Shown: in pieces, positions 24,140-34,239 of the stretch | Numbering within the stretch: position 1 is the stretch's first letter | Layout: each line of letters starts with the position of its first letter | Assembly (NCBI GenBank): GCA_902521725.1 | Contig: CABYTF010000005.1 | Coordinates: 1 to 64,000 of the forward strand | DNA length: 64,000 nt | From: an uncultured Gammaproteobacteria bacterium | GTDB taxonomy: Bacteria; Pseudomonadota; Gammaproteobacteria; GCA-002705445; GCA-002716945 | Reading direction: 5' to 3' | Program-made: the position numbers and the translations under genes | The notes under the pieces: generated by a model | Database searches by the model: none | What the model saw: the letters and a program-made list of their open reading frames with translations, nothing else | What the model was told of the DNA's origin: nothing

Positions 24140-24972
24140 ATCTTTTTACGATCTTTTCTTATGGTAAGTTGTATGCGATTAATTTTTTTTGAATCTGCAG
24201 AGAGAACTGTAAAAAAGAAATCCTCATTTTCTAGAGTCTCCTGCTTATTTGGAACTTTTTCAAATTTATTCACTAGAAAACCTCCGATCGTTTCAATATC
24301 CTTATCAACTAGGTTACAGTCAAATTTTTCATTGAAATCATCCAAAGATAATAGCGCATCAATTATGTATTTATTATTAGCCTGCTGAATTATGAGTTCT
24401 TTGCTGGAAATATCATGTTCATCATCAATCTCCCCTATTATTTCCTCAATTAGGTCTTCTAAGGTAACTAGTCCTGAAATATTACTGTGTTCATCAATAA
24501 CAATGGCAATATGATTACGACTAGCTTTAAATTCATTAAGGAGTACATTTAGTCTTTTACTTTCAGGAATAAATTTTGCTGGCCTTATATAATCATGAAG
24601 ATCAAAGTCGTCAGAGCTTATAATTTGATTTTTTAATAAATCTTTTGCATGTAGGATCCCAAGAATTTCATCAGGTTTGTCATGTATTACTGGAAAGCGA
24701 GAATGTCCTGATTCAATTACTTTAGTCACTACTGAATTTAGTTCTTCATTCACATTAATCGTGATCATGTGTGGGCGAGGAATCATAATTTCTCGTACAG
24801 GGATTTCTGATACACTAAAGACTCCTAAAATCATTTGAAATATGTCTTGAGTGATTAAACTATTCTTCGCTGCCGTATCCAAGAGAGTGATTAAATCTTT
24901 TTTATCTTTAGGTGTGTCGCCTAATAAGTCCTTTATCTTATCAAGCCAGTTGTTATCTTTAACTTCGGACAT
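24136..24972 (-). CDS. corC: CorC/HlyC-family CBS domain protein
   Basis: Soluble protein with paired CBS domains and a C-terminal CorC domain, linked to magnesium and cobalt efflux. Visible blocks include VREIMIPRPHMITI at the first CBS repeat, ESGHSRFPVI, ILGILHAKDLL, IAIVIDEHSNISGLVTLEDLIEEIIGEIDDEHD, and the terminal IGGFLVNKFEKVP. The ATG at 24972 was preferred over a TTG 4 codons upstream. It overlaps ybeY by 14 nt. The ybeY-corC-lnt order is highly conserved in Gammaproteobacteria. Confidence 0.93.
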   Translation of the reverse strand: MSEVKDNNWLDKIKDLLGDTPKDKKDLITLLDTAAKNSLITQDIFQMILGVFSVSEIPVREIMIPRPHMITINVNEELNSVVTKVIESGHSRFPVIHDKPDEILGILHAKDLLKNQIISSDDFDLHDYIRPAKFIPESKRLNVLLNEFKASRNHIAIVIDEHSNISGLVTLEDLIEEIIGEIDDEHDISSKELIIQQANNKYIIDALLSLDDFNEKFDCNLVDKDIETIGGFLVNKFEKVPNKQETLENEDFFFTVLSADSKKINRIQLTIRKDRKKI

Positions 24973-25408
24973 ATGGGTTACCAAAATTCATACTATTTAG
25001 CAATCTAACCTCTGTTTTCTCCATAAACAAGCGCTCTTTTTTTGTAGTATGGTTATAGCCCTGCAGATGTAACATCGAGTGGACAATCATATGCGCCCAT
25101 CTAAAATTAGGTGAAAAACCATATTTCTTTGCTTCCCTGTTAATAATCTCTGGGCACAAGATAATATCACCATATAAACCGTCATCGCTGTAGGTAAATG
25201 TGAGTACATTCGTCGACTTATCTGTTTTCAAATACTTGCTGTTTAGAGTCCTCATTCTTTTTTGGCCTACGAAAATAAGATTGACATGATTTATGAAACT
25301 CTTCATAAGACTAAAGCGTATCCAAGTCTTCAGGTTAGATGTTGATGGCACATAGTGATTTTTTATATACTTGACGTAATTAATCTTTATTTTTTTTTCT
25401 TTTTTCAT
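24959..25408 (-). CDS. ybeY: Endoribonuclease YbeY
   Basis: Metal-dependent RNase needed for 16S rRNA 3'-end maturation and ribosome quality control. The zinc motif H3xH5xH is kept in HMIVHSMLHLQGYNH, although the usual VHG and GYDH are VHS and GYNH here. Other family blocks are TDKSTNVLTF and GDIILCPEII. The ATG at 25408 gives 149 residues, the family length; an upstream TTG at 25432 would add eight. It overlaps the phoH end by 29 nt and the corC start by 14 nt. Confidence 0.92.
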   Translation of the reverse strand: MKKEKKIKINYVKYIKNHYVPSTSNLKTWIRFSLMKSFINHVNLIFVGQKRMRTLNSKYLKTDKSTNVLTFTYSDDGLYGDIILCPEIINREAKKYGFSPNFRWAHMIVHSMLHLQGYNHTTKKERLFMEKTEVRLLNSMNFGNPYVRS

Positions 25409-26345
25409 ATTCACTGATAATAGATGAGACAATCTTATGCCGCATTACATCCTTCGGTCCAAACTTCACTACATCAATACCTTTTATATTTAATATAAAT
25501 TCTAAACAATCTTTTAGACCAGATTGTGAGTCTTTCGGTAAATCTATCTGACTAACATCCCCAGTTACCACAGTCGTAGACCCGTAACCAATTCTAGTTA
25601 GAAACATCTGCATTTGTGATATGGTAGTATTTTGAGCCTCATCTAGGATAATAAATGCATCATTTAGTGTTCTTCCTCTCATGTATGCAAGCGGTGCTAT
25701 TTCTATGACTTTTTTTTCTAAGAGTTTATTGACGGTTTCAAAACCTAAACATTCATACAATGAGTCATATAATGGCTGTAAATACGGATCTATTTTCTCA
25801 GCTAGATCGCCAGGTAAAAAGCCTAGCTTTTCCCCTGCTTCAATAGCTGGTCTGACTAAAATTATTTTTTTAACGAGCCGTTTCTCTAACGCGTTTACAG
25901 CACATGCCACTGCTAAAAAAGTTTTTCCTGTCCCAGCTGCACCTATCCCAAAGGTAACAGTGTTTGAATTTATCGTATCGATAAATGATTTCTGATTATT
26001 TGATTTAGGTTTAATAATTAATTTTTTAAGTTTTATACTACTATCGATATCATCTGCGTCGTCAGATAGGAATTCACTCGAATTATTCAAATATAAATGT
26101 AGTTGCTTAGGTGTTATTTCCTCGCTTTCAGATAAGTGGTATATTTTTTCAATGAAGTTTGAAGTATTTTCTACGTTAGTATTTCGACCTGAAATTTTGA
26201 AAGCATTACCTCTATTTGAAATTTCAACTTCAAAAAAGTTTTCTATTTGCCTTATATTTTTATCAAGAAGACCACATAATCTTATCAACCTATCATTATC
26301 AATTGGTTCTAGTTTTATATGTTGATCGATGTTCTTTTGAGTCAA
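25380..26345 (-). CDS. ybeZ: PhoH-like ATPase (YbeZ)
   Basis: Cytosolic P-loop ATPase thought to work with YbeY in RNA metabolism. Walker A GAAGTGKT is at 135-142, Walker B AFIILDEAQN follows, and LTRIGYGSTTVVTGDVSQID completes the PhoH core; the N-terminal KH-like domain ends about residue 80. The 321 residues fit the family. It starts with TTG and has no better start upstream. Downstream ybeY overlaps it by 29 nt, and miaB precedes it by 9 nt, giving the classical miaB-ybeZ-ybeY-corC-lnt run. Confidence 0.94.
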   Translation of the reverse strand: MTQKNIDQHIKLEPIDNDRLIRLCGLLDKNIRQIENFFEVEISNRGNAFKISGRNTNVENTSNFIEKIYHLSESEEITPKQLHLYLNNSSEFLSDDADDIDSSIKLKKLIIKPKSNNQKSFIDTINSNTVTFGIGAAGTGKTFLAVACAVNALEKRLVKKIILVRPAIEAGEKLGFLPGDLAEKIDPYLQPLYDSLYECLGFETVNKLLEKKVIEIAPLAYMRGRTLNDAFIILDEAQNTTISQMQMFLTRIGYGSTTVVTGDVSQIDLPKDSQSGLKDCLEFILNIKGIDVVKFGPKDVMRHKIVSSIISEYEKRKKNKD

Positions 26346-26354
26346 TTTTATAAC

Positions 26355-27680
26355 CTACAAAGCTCCATCTAATGAATTCCGATTAGATCGTGTAATTTTA
26401 ACATCTATAATCTGTCCTATTAAATCTGTGGGAGCGCTAAAATTTACTATTTTATTAGTAAATGTCCTACCGAATAGTTTCATAGGATCTGTCTTAGACG
26501 TTCCCTCTATTAATACCTTTTGAGAAGTTCCTACCAATTTAGATAAATACTTTTCAGAGTTGATTCTTATAAGATCCTGAACAAGACTTAATCTTTTTTT
26601 CTTTTCAGACATAGAAATGTTGTCTGGTTCAGATGATGCAGGTGTTCCAGGTCTCTTGCTATAAATGAAACTATAGCCATCATCAAAACCAATCTGCTCT
26701 ATTAAATCTAGAGTCTCTTCGAAACACTCGTTTGACTCACCTGGATATCCAATAATAAAATCTGAGGTAATACTGATATCCGGTCTGACATTCCTTACTT
26801 TCTTAATCATGTTTTTATATTCTAAGGCAGTATGTTTTCTTTTCATTTTCGAAAGGATTAAATCTGAGCCCGATTGAACTGGTAGGTGAAGATTGCTGCA
26901 TAATTTTGAATTATTATACTCTTGGATCAATTCATCGGTAAAATCAATCGGATGAGATGTTGTATGTCTTATTCTCTCTATTCCGTCGACTTTAGATATA
27001 TATCTAATTAGCTCAGAAAAATTTACGGAACGTTTATCTCTGTTTCTGATACCTTTATAGGCATTAACGTTTTGTCCAAGTAAAATAATTTCTCTTACAC
27101 CATTACTAGCTAGGTTAGAGACTTCGAAAAGTATTTCATCAAGTGGTCTGCTAACCTCCTCACCTCTGGTGTAAGGCACAACACAAAATGTGCAATACTT
27201 ACTACAACCCTCCATAATCGACACATATGCAGAAACATCTGATGATGTCGATCGAGGCAAGAAGTCAAATTTCTCTATAAGAGGGAAGGAGATGTCAATT
27301 GGTTTTATATTTTTCGAAATAGACTCATCAATCATTTTCGGCAACCTATGAAGTGTTTGTGGACCAAAAATTATATCCACAAAGGTTGCTCTTTGTTTTA
27401 AACTTCTCCCTTCCTGAGAGGCAACACAGCCGCCTACTGCTATAAGGGTTTCTGGTCTAGTCTGTTTAATTTTTTTCCATCTCCCTAATTCAGAAAAGAC
27501 TTTCTCTTGTGCTTTTTCTCTAATTGAACAAGTATTTAGAATCAGAATATCTGCATTATTGGGATCCTCAGTACGAGTCATATTATAATGATGAACTAAA
27601 AGATCGGAAATCTTATCAGAGTCATAGACATTCATTTGACATCCTTGCGTTCTGATAAAATACTTTTTATTTTCTATCAT
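26355..27680 (-). CDS. miaB: tRNA-2-methylthio-N6-dimethylallyladenosine synthase
   Basis: Radical-SAM methylthiotransferase that modifies A37 of tRNAs reading UNN codons. The N-terminal domain holds the auxiliary-cluster cysteines in TQGCQMN, LNTCSIREKA and VGGCVASQEG; the radical SAM motif CxxxCxxC appears in EGCSKYCTFCVVPYTRG; and a TRAM-like domain ends the 441-residue protein. Length and motifs are standard. It lies 3 nt downstream of ssb and 9 nt upstream of ybeZ. Confidence 0.96.
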   Translation of the reverse strand: MIENKKYFIRTQGCQMNVYDSDKISDLLVHHYNMTRTEDPNNADILILNTCSIREKAQEKVFSELGRWKKIKQTRPETLIAVGGCVASQEGRSLKQRATFVDIIFGPQTLHRLPKMIDESISKNIKPIDISFPLIEKFDFLPRSTSSDVSAYVSIMEGCSKYCTFCVVPYTRGEEVSRPLDEILFEVSNLASNGVREIILLGQNVNAYKGIRNRDKRSVNFSELIRYISKVDGIERIRHTTSHPIDFTDELIQEYNNSKLCSNLHLPVQSGSDLILSKMKRKHTALEYKNMIKKVRNVRPDISITSDFIIGYPGESNECFEETLDLIEQIGFDDGYSFIYSKRPGTPASSEPDNISMSEKKKRLSLVQDLIRINSEKYLSKLVGTSQKVLIEGTSKTDPMKLFGRTFTNKIVNFSAPTDLIGQIIDVKITRSNRNSLDGAL

Positions 27681-27683
27681 TTA

Positions 27684-28106
27684 TTAAAAAGGTATGTCTT
27701 CATCCTTAATGATATCTTGATTTGAAAAATCGTTGTTATCTTGACTCTTTGGAGTGAAGGCGTCTGATGAGTCGGACTTGCTGCCAACAAAGGTAAAATT
27801 ATCGGAAATGATGTCAGTAGAAAACTTTTCAATTCCATCTTTGTCTTGCCATTTCCTAGTTTGCAGTCTGCCCTCTACGTATAGCTGCTGTCCTTTTTTA
27901 ACATATTGACCTATTGTTTCAGCTGGTTTGTTAAAAAATACAACTCTATGCCATTCAGTCTTATCTTCGTATGATCCAGAATCTTGATTCTTGAATTTCC
28001 TATTAGTAGCAATAGAAAGATTTACTACAGCATTACCGCTGGGCATAAATTTGACCTCAGGATCATTTCCAACTCTGCCTAGCAGAATTACTTTATTGAC
28101 CGACAA
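27684..28106 (-). CDS. ssb: Single-stranded DNA-binding protein
   Basis: Coats single-stranded DNA during replication, recombination and repair. The OB-fold starts VNKVILLGRVGNDPEVKFMPSG, with WHRVVFFNKPAETIGQYVKKGQQLYVEGRL in the middle and the acidic partner-binding tip DEDIPF at the C-terminus; 140 residues with a short linker. It begins at TTG, preceded by a strong AAAGGAG with 6-nt spacing, all within the end of the MFS gene (14-nt overlap). The uvrA / MFS-ssb divergent arrangement is found in pseudomonads. Confidence 0.96.
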   Translation of the reverse strand: MSVNKVILLGRVGNDPEVKFMPSGNAVVNLSIATNRKFKNQDSGSYEDKTEWHRVVFFNKPAETIGQYVKKGQQLYVEGRLQTRKWQDKDGIEKFSTDIISDNFTFVGSKSDSSDAFTPKSQDNNDFSNQDIIKDEDIPF

Positions 28107-29262
28107 TACTAGCTCCTTTATTTTTTATAGTAAGACAATTAAGTGTCCACACAACAGATATTACAGCAGTAAAAAAGAAAATGCCACTTAATCCATATCT
28201 ATCGTATAAGTATCCACCAATCAAGCCGCCTAAGAATGTTCCAAAAAACTGAAAAGATGTATAAATGCTCATAGTCAGACCACGATTATCTATATTTGTA
28301 TTCTTAGATAAGGTAGATGGAATGCCAGCCTCTAAAACGCTAAAAGATCCAATATAACAAATTAATGCGGTAGTGATTATGATGAGACTAGTATCAAAAA
28401 ATAAATATATAAAGATAAGGGATAGTGAGAGTAGCAGTACTGATGTATTTCTTGTTAAGTGTGGTTTGCTTCTCTCTATTCCTAATAATGGTAATGTTAT
28501 AACTAGAGACAATATGAAAATTGAGGAATAGAGCTGTGGAAAATCGTCTACGGCAATACGGTATACCTCATACATCATTACAGGTATTGCAATGAAGATT
28601 GAAGTTAAAATCATATGTAATATCAAAATATCCAAAAAGAAACGGTTAAATTTTTTATCTGATATTATTTCAACTAAGTCATAATTAAATTGACTTTTTG
28701 ATAAGGTAGTTGTTTTCGGAATTAGCGCAGTCAATAATAAACTGAATATTGTAAGGAAGATGACTAAAAAGAAAAGACCTGACAGATTAAAAAATTTAGT
28801 TACTAGTGGACCTAACATAAACGCAGTGAAAAAAGCAGCTCCGATAGCAACTCCAACGATTGCCATTGATAATGTTCTATTTTTCTCAGTAGTACTGTCT
28901 GATAGCAGGGCCATTAAAACGCCAGATATTGCACCAGCACCCTGGAGCGCCCTGCCTAAAACAAGATAATAAATATTTTCTGTATAAGCACAAATCATAG
29001 AGCCTACTAGAAATATCAATAGACCTATTAAAATTATTACTTTTCTGCCATATCGATCTGATAATAGCCCGAAAGGAATTTGCATTATAGCATTTGTGAG
29101 ACCGTAGATACCTAATGTAACGCCAATCAAAAATGGAGTTGAATAGCTATAAGAATCGGTATAAACAGATAGCACGGGAAAAATCATAAAAGCACCAAGC
29201 ATCCTGAAAAAATACATTAGGGTTATTATGGAAATAGACTTTTTTTCTGAGACTGAAAACAT
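28093..29262 (-). CDS. MFS transporter
   Basis: A 389-residue major facilitator with about 12 membrane segments. The loop 2-3 motif is clear: GLLSDRYGRKVIILIG (GxxxDRxGR), preceded by NAIMQIPFG, and a second related loop GGYLYDRYG occurs late in the protein. Members of this family next to ssb and uvrA are common in gammaproteobacteria and resemble drug or sugar efflux proteins, but no substrate is established. It is divergent from uvrA over a 157-bp gap and overlaps ssb by 14 nt. Confidence 0.87.
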   Translation of the reverse strand: MFSVSEKKSISIITLMYFFRMLGAFMIFPVLSVYTDSYSYSTPFLIGVTLGIYGLTNAIMQIPFGLLSDRYGRKVIILIGLLIFLVGSMICAYTENIYYLVLGRALQGAGAISGVLMALLSDSTTEKNRTLSMAIVGVAIGAAFFTAFMLGPLVTKFFNLSGLFFLVIFLTIFSLLLTALIPKTTTLSKSQFNYDLVEIISDKKFNRFFLDILILHMILTSIFIAIPVMMYEVYRIAVDDFPQLYSSIFILSLVITLPLLGIERSKPHLTRNTSVLLLSLSLIFIYLFFDTSLIIITTALICYIGSFSVLEAGIPSTLSKNTNIDNRGLTMSIYTSFQFFGTFLGGLIGGYLYDRYGLSGIFFFTAVISVVWTLNCLTIKNKGASIVGQ

Positions 29263-29419
29263 ATACTAATAACTACTGGGCAGAATAAAGGAGTAGACAG
29301 GTTTGCATTTACAAGCAGAATATTTAGCTACTCTCAATTTTCACTCCAACGATTAACAGTAAATTATAACACAAGCAAACTGTTGGTCTTATAACAATAA
29401 AAAATGTTAATATTGTCTG
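29263..29419. other. Divergent MFS-uvrA intergenic region
   Basis: 157 bp that must hold promoters for both directions. On the plus strand a TATAAC lies about 25 nt before uvrA and a TAATAT only 6 nt before it. No LexA box of the CTGT-N8-ACAG type was found. A 6-bp inverted pair, AACAGT and ACTGTT, is separated by 18 bp and is probably chance. Confidence 0.4.
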
Positions 29420-32269
29420 ATGGACAAGTACATTAAGATTAAAGGAGCAAGAACTCATAATCTTAAAAATATCGATCTAGACCTTCCAAAAAACAATTTG
29501 ATAACTATAACCGGTCTATCAGGATCAGGGAAATCTTCTCTAGCATTTGACACAATATTTGCTGAGGGACAAAGGAGATATGTGGAGTCACTGTCAGCAT
29601 ATGCTAGACAATTCCTATCAATGGTAGATAAACCAGATGTTGATAAGATAGAAGGGTTATCGCCAGCTATATCTATTGAGCAAAAATCTACATCACATAA
29701 TCCAAGATCCACTGTTGGTACAGTAACAGAGATCCATGACTATCTAAGATTATTATATGCAAGAATAGGCGAGCCAAAATGTCCGGAGCACAATGTAGGT
29801 TTGGATGCGATGTCTACATCTGATATTTATCAGAAGCTGAGCGAGACCGTAGAGAAAAAAACTGTACTCATACTCTCGCCTATTGCACGACAACAGAAAG
29901 GTGAGCACATTAAAACAATACAAAGTTTTGCGCAACAAGGTTACAGCCGTGTGAGAGTTAACAGTGAAGTTCATAAAATAAATGATATTTCTAAACACAT
30001 GCTTGGGCATATTATTGATCCAAAGAAGAAAAATGATATAGAAGTATTAATAGATAGAGTTGAAGTGAATGAGATGAATAAGCTTAGAATAATTGAATCA
30101 TTGAATTCATGTTCAGAAATTTCTGATGGCATAATATTCATAAATGAAGTTGATAGTAACAAAGAATATATCTTTTCAACTAAGTATGCTTGTCCATACT
30201 GCGGTTATTCAGTTGGTAAACTTGAACCAAAATTATTTTCATTTAATTCACCCGCTGGAGCATGCGAGCGTTGTGATGGATTAGGCGTAGATGAGTTCTT
30301 TGATGAAAATAAGATTATCGAGAATCCTGAATTGAGTCTGAGCAATGGCGCCATAACCGGATGGGATAAGAAAAATCTTTTATATAATTCCATGCTTACT
30401 TCATTGGCTGACCACTTCAAAGTAAATATAGATGAAAAATATTATAAGTTACCCAAAAAGTTTAGAGATATTCTTTTCAACGGCTCTGATGAGAAGATTG
30501 AATTTAACATTATTAAACTTAATAAAAGAACCAAAAAAACCGTTAATACCTCAGAAACAAGGATCTGGGAGGGGATATGTAATATTTTTGAACGAAATTA
30601 TAATAACGCCTTTAGATTTAGTGTTAAGAGGTATTATGAGAGATTTCTTACTGAAAGTGTTTGTCGGGAGTGTGATGGTGATAGACTTAATATTTCTGCA
30701 AGAAATGTTTTTGTTGGAGGAAAGTCAATAAGTGAAGTCTCAAATCTAAATGTCGAAGATGCCATACAATTTTTCGATACTTTAAAACTTGATAGTATGA
30801 AAAAGAAGATCTCCGAGAAAATTATTTATGAAATATCATCGCGTTTGAAGTTTTTAAATAATGTTGGTCTGAAATACCTCACTTTATCGAGGAGTGCAGA
30901 AACCTTATCTGGAGGTGAGTCGCAGAGAATTAGACTAGCAAGCCAGATAGGATCTGGTTTGACTGGAGTGATGTATGTGTTAGATGAACCCTCTATAGGA
31001 CTACATCAGAGAGATAATGACAGATTGCTGAAAACTCTGAAGAATCTGCGAGATCTGGGAAACACTGTAATTGTAGTCGAGCATGACGAAGATACTATTT
31101 TATCATCAGATTATATAGTTGACATCGGTCCAAATGCAGGTGTTCACGGTGGACAAGTAGTTTTTTCAGGTAAACCAACAAAATTGAAATCTGCGTCTTC
31201 TCACACATCAGATTTTATCTCAGGTAAAAACAAAATTGAGGTACCTAATAAGCGACTCAAGCCGAATGAAAAATGGATATCTGTAAGAAAGGCTTCTGCA
31301 AATAATCTAAATGATATTAACGTCAAAATACCTATTGGTTTATTGACGTGTGTAACTGGAGTCTCTGGCTCTGGAAAGTCCTCACTTATAAATAATGTTT
31401 TATATTTATCGATTGTGAATAAATTGCTTGAAAATAATGAGGGTTTTGTCGATTGTGAAAACATAGATGGAATAGACAACATAGATAAGATAATTGATAT
31501 TGATCAAAGCCCGATTGGAAGAACGCCGAGATCTAACCCAATAACATATACTGGAATTTTCTCATTGATAAGAGAGGAGTTTGCAAAAAAACCTGAATCT
31601 AAATCTAGGGGATATACTCCTGGACGCTTCAGTTTCAATGTAAAAGGGAAAAATAATGGCGTTTGCCCAAATTGTGATGGACAAGGACAGATAAAAGTTG
31701 AAATGCATTTCTTATCAGATGTTTATGTTCAGTGTGAAAAATGTAATGGGAAAAGATACAACGATGAAACTCTAGAAATAAAATTAAATGGAAAAGATAT
31801 AAGTGATGTCCTTGATATGACAGTAGAAGAAGCTCTAGCATTTTTTAAAAATTATCCCAGAATATACAAGAAACTAATGGTGCTCTCTGACGTTGGCCTT
31901 GGATATATAAAACTAGGGCAAAGTGCCATAACACTCTCAGGCGGCGAAGCACAAAGGATAAAACTTGCAAAGGAATTGATAAGACCGGATACTGGCCATA
32001 CATTATATGTCCTAGATGAACCTACAACTGGTCTTCACAATTATGATGTTAAAAACCTACTTAAAGTTTTAAAAAGATTAAAGGATAAAGGGAATACACT
32101 AATTATTATTGAACATAATCTAGATGTTATAAAAACAGCGGACTGGATTATTGATCTAGGACCTGAGGGTGGTAATGGTGGCGGTCATGTAATTGCAAGT
32201 GGGACTCCAGAGGATCTTATTAAAATCAAAAAATCTCACACAGGCAAGTATCTAAAATCAAAATTATAA
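29420..32269 (+). CDS. uvrA: Excinuclease ABC subunit A
   Basis: DNA-damage recognition ATPase of nucleotide excision repair. Two ABC modules are visible: Walker A GLSGSGKSS at residues 32-40 with the UvrA-typical FDTIFAEGQRRYVESLS, and a second GVSGSGKSS; both signature LSGGE motifs; and zinc-binding pairs CPYCG...CERCDG and CPNCDG...CEKCNGKRY. The 949 residues are full length. It converges on rplQ with only 2 nt between stops and no visible terminator. Confidence 0.98.
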   Translation: MDKYIKIKGARTHNLKNIDLDLPKNNLITITGLSGSGKSSLAFDTIFAEGQRRYVESLSAYARQFLSMVDKPDVDKIEGLSPAISIEQKSTSHNPRSTVGTVTEIHDYLRLLYARIGEPKCPEHNVGLDAMSTSDIYQKLSETVEKKTVLILSPIARQQKGEHIKTIQSFAQQGYSRVRVNSEVHKINDISKHMLGHIIDPKKKNDIEVLIDRVEVNEMNKLRIIESLNSCSEISDGIIFINEVDSNKEYIFSTKYACPYCGYSVGKLEPKLFSFNSPAGACERCDGLGVDEFFDENKIIENPELSLSNGAITGWDKKNLLYNSMLTSLADHFKVNIDEKYYKLPKKFRDILFNGSDEKIEFNIIKLNKRTKKTVNTSETRIWEGICNIFERNYNNAFRFSVKRYYERFLTESVCRECDGDRLNISARNVFVGGKSISEVSNLNVEDAIQFFDTLKLDSMKKKISEKIIYEISSRLKFLNNVGLKYLTLSRSAETLSGGESQRIRLASQIGSGLTGVMYVLDEPSIGLHQRDNDRLLKTLKNLRDLGNTVIVVEHDEDTILSSDYIVDIGPNAGVHGGQVVFSGKPTKLKSASSHTSDFISGKNKIEVPNKRLKPNEKWISVRKASANNLNDINVKIPIGLLTCVTGVSGSGKSSLINNVLYLSIVNKLLENNEGFVDCENIDGIDNIDKIIDIDQSPIGRTPRSNPITYTGIFSLIREEFAKKPESKSRGYTPGRFSFNVKGKNNGVCPNCDGQGQIKVEMHFLSDVYVQCEKCNGKRYNDETLEIKLNGKDISDVLDMTVEEALAFFKNYPRIYKKLMVLSDVGLGYIKLGQSAITLSGGEAQRIKLAKELIRPDTGHTLYVLDEPTTGLHNYDVKNLLKVLKRLKDKGNTLIIIEHNLDVIKTADWIIDLGPEGGNGGGHVIASGTPEDLIKIKKSHTGKYLKSKL

Positions 32270-32271
32270 TA

Positions 32272-32625
32272 TTATTCTGATAACAGCACGTAAGCTACTG
32301 GTGACGCATCACCAAGTCTGTAGCCTTTCTTAAGAATTCTGAGGTAGCCCCCTGGTCTACTTTTAAATCTTGGACCAAGGACTTCAAACAGTTTTTTTAC
32401 GGTTTTTTTATCACCTAGTCTTGAGTAAGCCAGTCTTCTTCTCATTAGAGTATCATTTTTAGCAAGTGTAATTAGCGGCTCTGCAGTTTTTCGGAGTTCT
32501 TTAGCTTTAGCAAGTGATGTTTCTATATGTTCATGCTCAAATAGTGAAATAGCCATATTTCTGAACATAGCCTTTCTATGAGATGAATTTCTATTAAGCT
32601 GCCTGCCTGATTTCTTGTGTCTCAT
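32272..32625 (-). CDS. rplQ: 50S ribosomal protein L17
   Basis: Large-subunit protein near the exit tunnel. The start at 32625 was chosen because L17 proteins begin [17 protein letters not shown]; the open frame reaches 10 codons further to a TTG. The ATG shares one base with the rpoA stop (TAATG), so translation is coupled. The 117 residues include [17 protein letters not shown] and the C-terminal [17 protein letters not shown]. It is the last gene of the alpha operon, as in E. coli. Confidence 0.95.
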   Translation of the reverse strand: MRHKKSGRQLNRNSSHRKAMFRNMAISLFEHEHIETSLAKAKELRKTAEPLITLAKNDTLMRRRLAYSRLGDKKTVKKLFEVLGPRFKSRPGGYLRILKKGYRLGDASPVAYVLLSE

Positions 32626-33608
32626 TATCTTTTTTCTATACTTTTTGGAGGCCAATCTTCGATGATTTGGCCGAGTGATAAACTATGTGTTGATAGAACA
32701 TCTTTTATTTCTGTGAGAGATTTTTTTCCAAGATTTGGAGTTTTGAGAAGTTCGTTTTCACTTCTTTGAACCAAATCGCCGATATAATGAATGTTTTCCG
32801 CTTTTAGGCAGTTTGCAGATCTTACTGTTAACTCAAGATCATCCACTGGTCTTAGCAAGACTGGATCAATATGATTTTCATCAACTTCATCTTGAGTTTC
32901 GTTCTTAATTTCAAGGTGACTAAACACCTCAAGCTGTTCTCTTAATATTTTACCCGCGGTTCTAATAGCATCTTCAGGGTCGATGGTGCTATTTGTCTCG
33001 AGCTCTATAATTAATTTATCTAGGTCAGCTTTTTGTTTTACCCTTGCATTATCTACACTGTAAGATACTTTCTCTACTGGCGTAAACGATGCATCGACCT
33101 GCATTTTACCTATTCCCAGATCTTCTAGTTCGTTAAACTTTCGCTTAGTAGCAGGCTGGTATCCTTTGCCTTGTGATATAGTTAAATTAATTACCAATTC
33201 AGTTTTATCATTTGTAATGTTGGCCAAGCAAAATTCTGGGCTTTTAATTTCAAGGTTTGGGTGCTCCTCTATGTCTGATGCTAATACCGGACCTTTCCCT
33301 TTTTTGCGAAGAACAACCTCAATCTTATCTTTTTCATGCAAAACTAAAGCTAATTTTTTGATATTCAGAATTATTTCTAGAACATCTTCTTGTACACCGT
33401 CAATAGTACTATATTCGTGGAGTATATTATCTATTGAAACCTCAGTTACAGCACTGCCAGGCATCGATGATAACAGAACTCTTCTAAGTGCATTTCCTAA
33501 GGTGTGGCCAAAGCCTCTTTCCAGGGGCTGAATTACTATCTTTGATTTAGAATCAGATATCATTTCTATATCGACTAAGTTTGGTTTTAAAAATGTGATT
33601 GCTTTCAT
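32625..33608 (-). CDS. rpoA: RNA polymerase alpha subunit
   Basis: Assembles the polymerase core and contacts UP elements and activators. The N-terminal dimer domain shows [27 protein letters not shown] and the [16 protein letters not shown] linker joins a C-terminal domain with [16 protein letters not shown] and [19 protein letters not shown], whose Arg and Asn-Leu-Gly-Lys-Lys residues bind DNA in E. coli. The 327 residues are standard. Located between rpsD and rplQ. Confidence 0.98.
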   Translation of the reverse strand: MKAITFLKPNLVDIEMISDSKSKIVIQPLERGFGHTLGNALRRVLLSSMPGSAVTEVSIDNILHEYSTIDGVQEDVLEIILNIKKLALVLHEKDKIEVVLRKKGKGPVLASDIEEHPNLEIKSPEFCLANITNDKTELVINLTISQGKGYQPATKRKFNELEDLGIGKMQVDASFTPVEKVSYSVDNARVKQKADLDKLIIELETNSTIDPEDAIRTAGKILREQLEVFSHLEIKNETQDEVDENHIDPVLLRPVDDLELTVRSANCLKAENIHYIGDLVQRSENELLKTPNLGKKSLTEIKDVLSTHSLSLGQIIEDWPPKSIEKR

Positions 33609-33618
33609 AAGTTACCTA

Positions 33619-34239
33619 TTATTTTGAGTATAATTCTACGATCAACGATTCATTGATTTCTTTTGGTAGTTCAGATCTCTCAGGGATTCTTAAATATGTC
33701 GCCGTAAGATTTTTAGAATCTACATCAATCCAATCGCTAGGGTTGCGTGTTTCAGCCACAGACATAGCAAACTGAATCCTAGACTGATCTTTGCATTTGC
33801 CCCTGACTGAAATTTTGTCAGTTGCTTGGACCTGGTAAGATGGAATATTTATTACATTGCCATTTACTTCAATATTTTTGTGATTTACTAACTGTCTAGA
33901 TTCTGCTCTTGTTGACCCAAAGCCAGATCGGTACACAACATTATCTAATCGCGATTCTAAAAAAGTAAGTAGATTTTCACCTGTTGACCCTTTTTTGCTG
34001 GCTGATTTTTTATAATAATTTCTAAATTGTTTCTCTAAAATTCCATACAATCTTTTGACTTTTTGCTTCTCTCTAAGCTGTAATGCATAATCAGATAGCT
34101 TTTCTCTTCTCTCACCAATTATCCCTGGCTTTCTCTCAAGATTACATTTAGTGTCGAGGGCTCTAGACCCAGACTTTAAATATAAATCGGTACCCTCTCG
34201 CCTCATTAGTTTACATTTTGAACCAGTATACTTTGCCAT
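33619..34239 (-). CDS. rpsD: 30S ribosomal protein S4
   Basis: Primary 16S rRNA-binding protein that nucleates the 30S body; in E. coli it also represses the alpha operon by binding its leader. The 206 residues start [19 protein letters not shown], with the S4 domain around [40 protein letters not shown]-like zinc knuckle is not complete. It directly abuts rpsK and precedes rpoA by 10 nt. Confidence 0.97.
   Translation of the reverse strand: MAKYTGSKCKLMRREGTDLYLKSGSRALDTKCNLERKPGIIGERREKLSDYALQLREKQKVKRLYGILEKQFRNYYKKSASKKGSTGENLLTFLESRLDNVVYRSGFGSTRAESRQLVNHKNIEVNGNVINIPSYQVQATDKISVRGKCKDQSRIQFAMSVAETRNPSDWIDVDSKNLTATYLRIPERSELPKEINESLIVELYSK

Noticed and set aside
29347-29385. AACAGT/ACTGTT pair ahead of uvrA as a LexA box
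   Set aside because: Spacing of 18 bp does not fit CTGT-N8-ACAG; likely chance in A/T-rich DNA.
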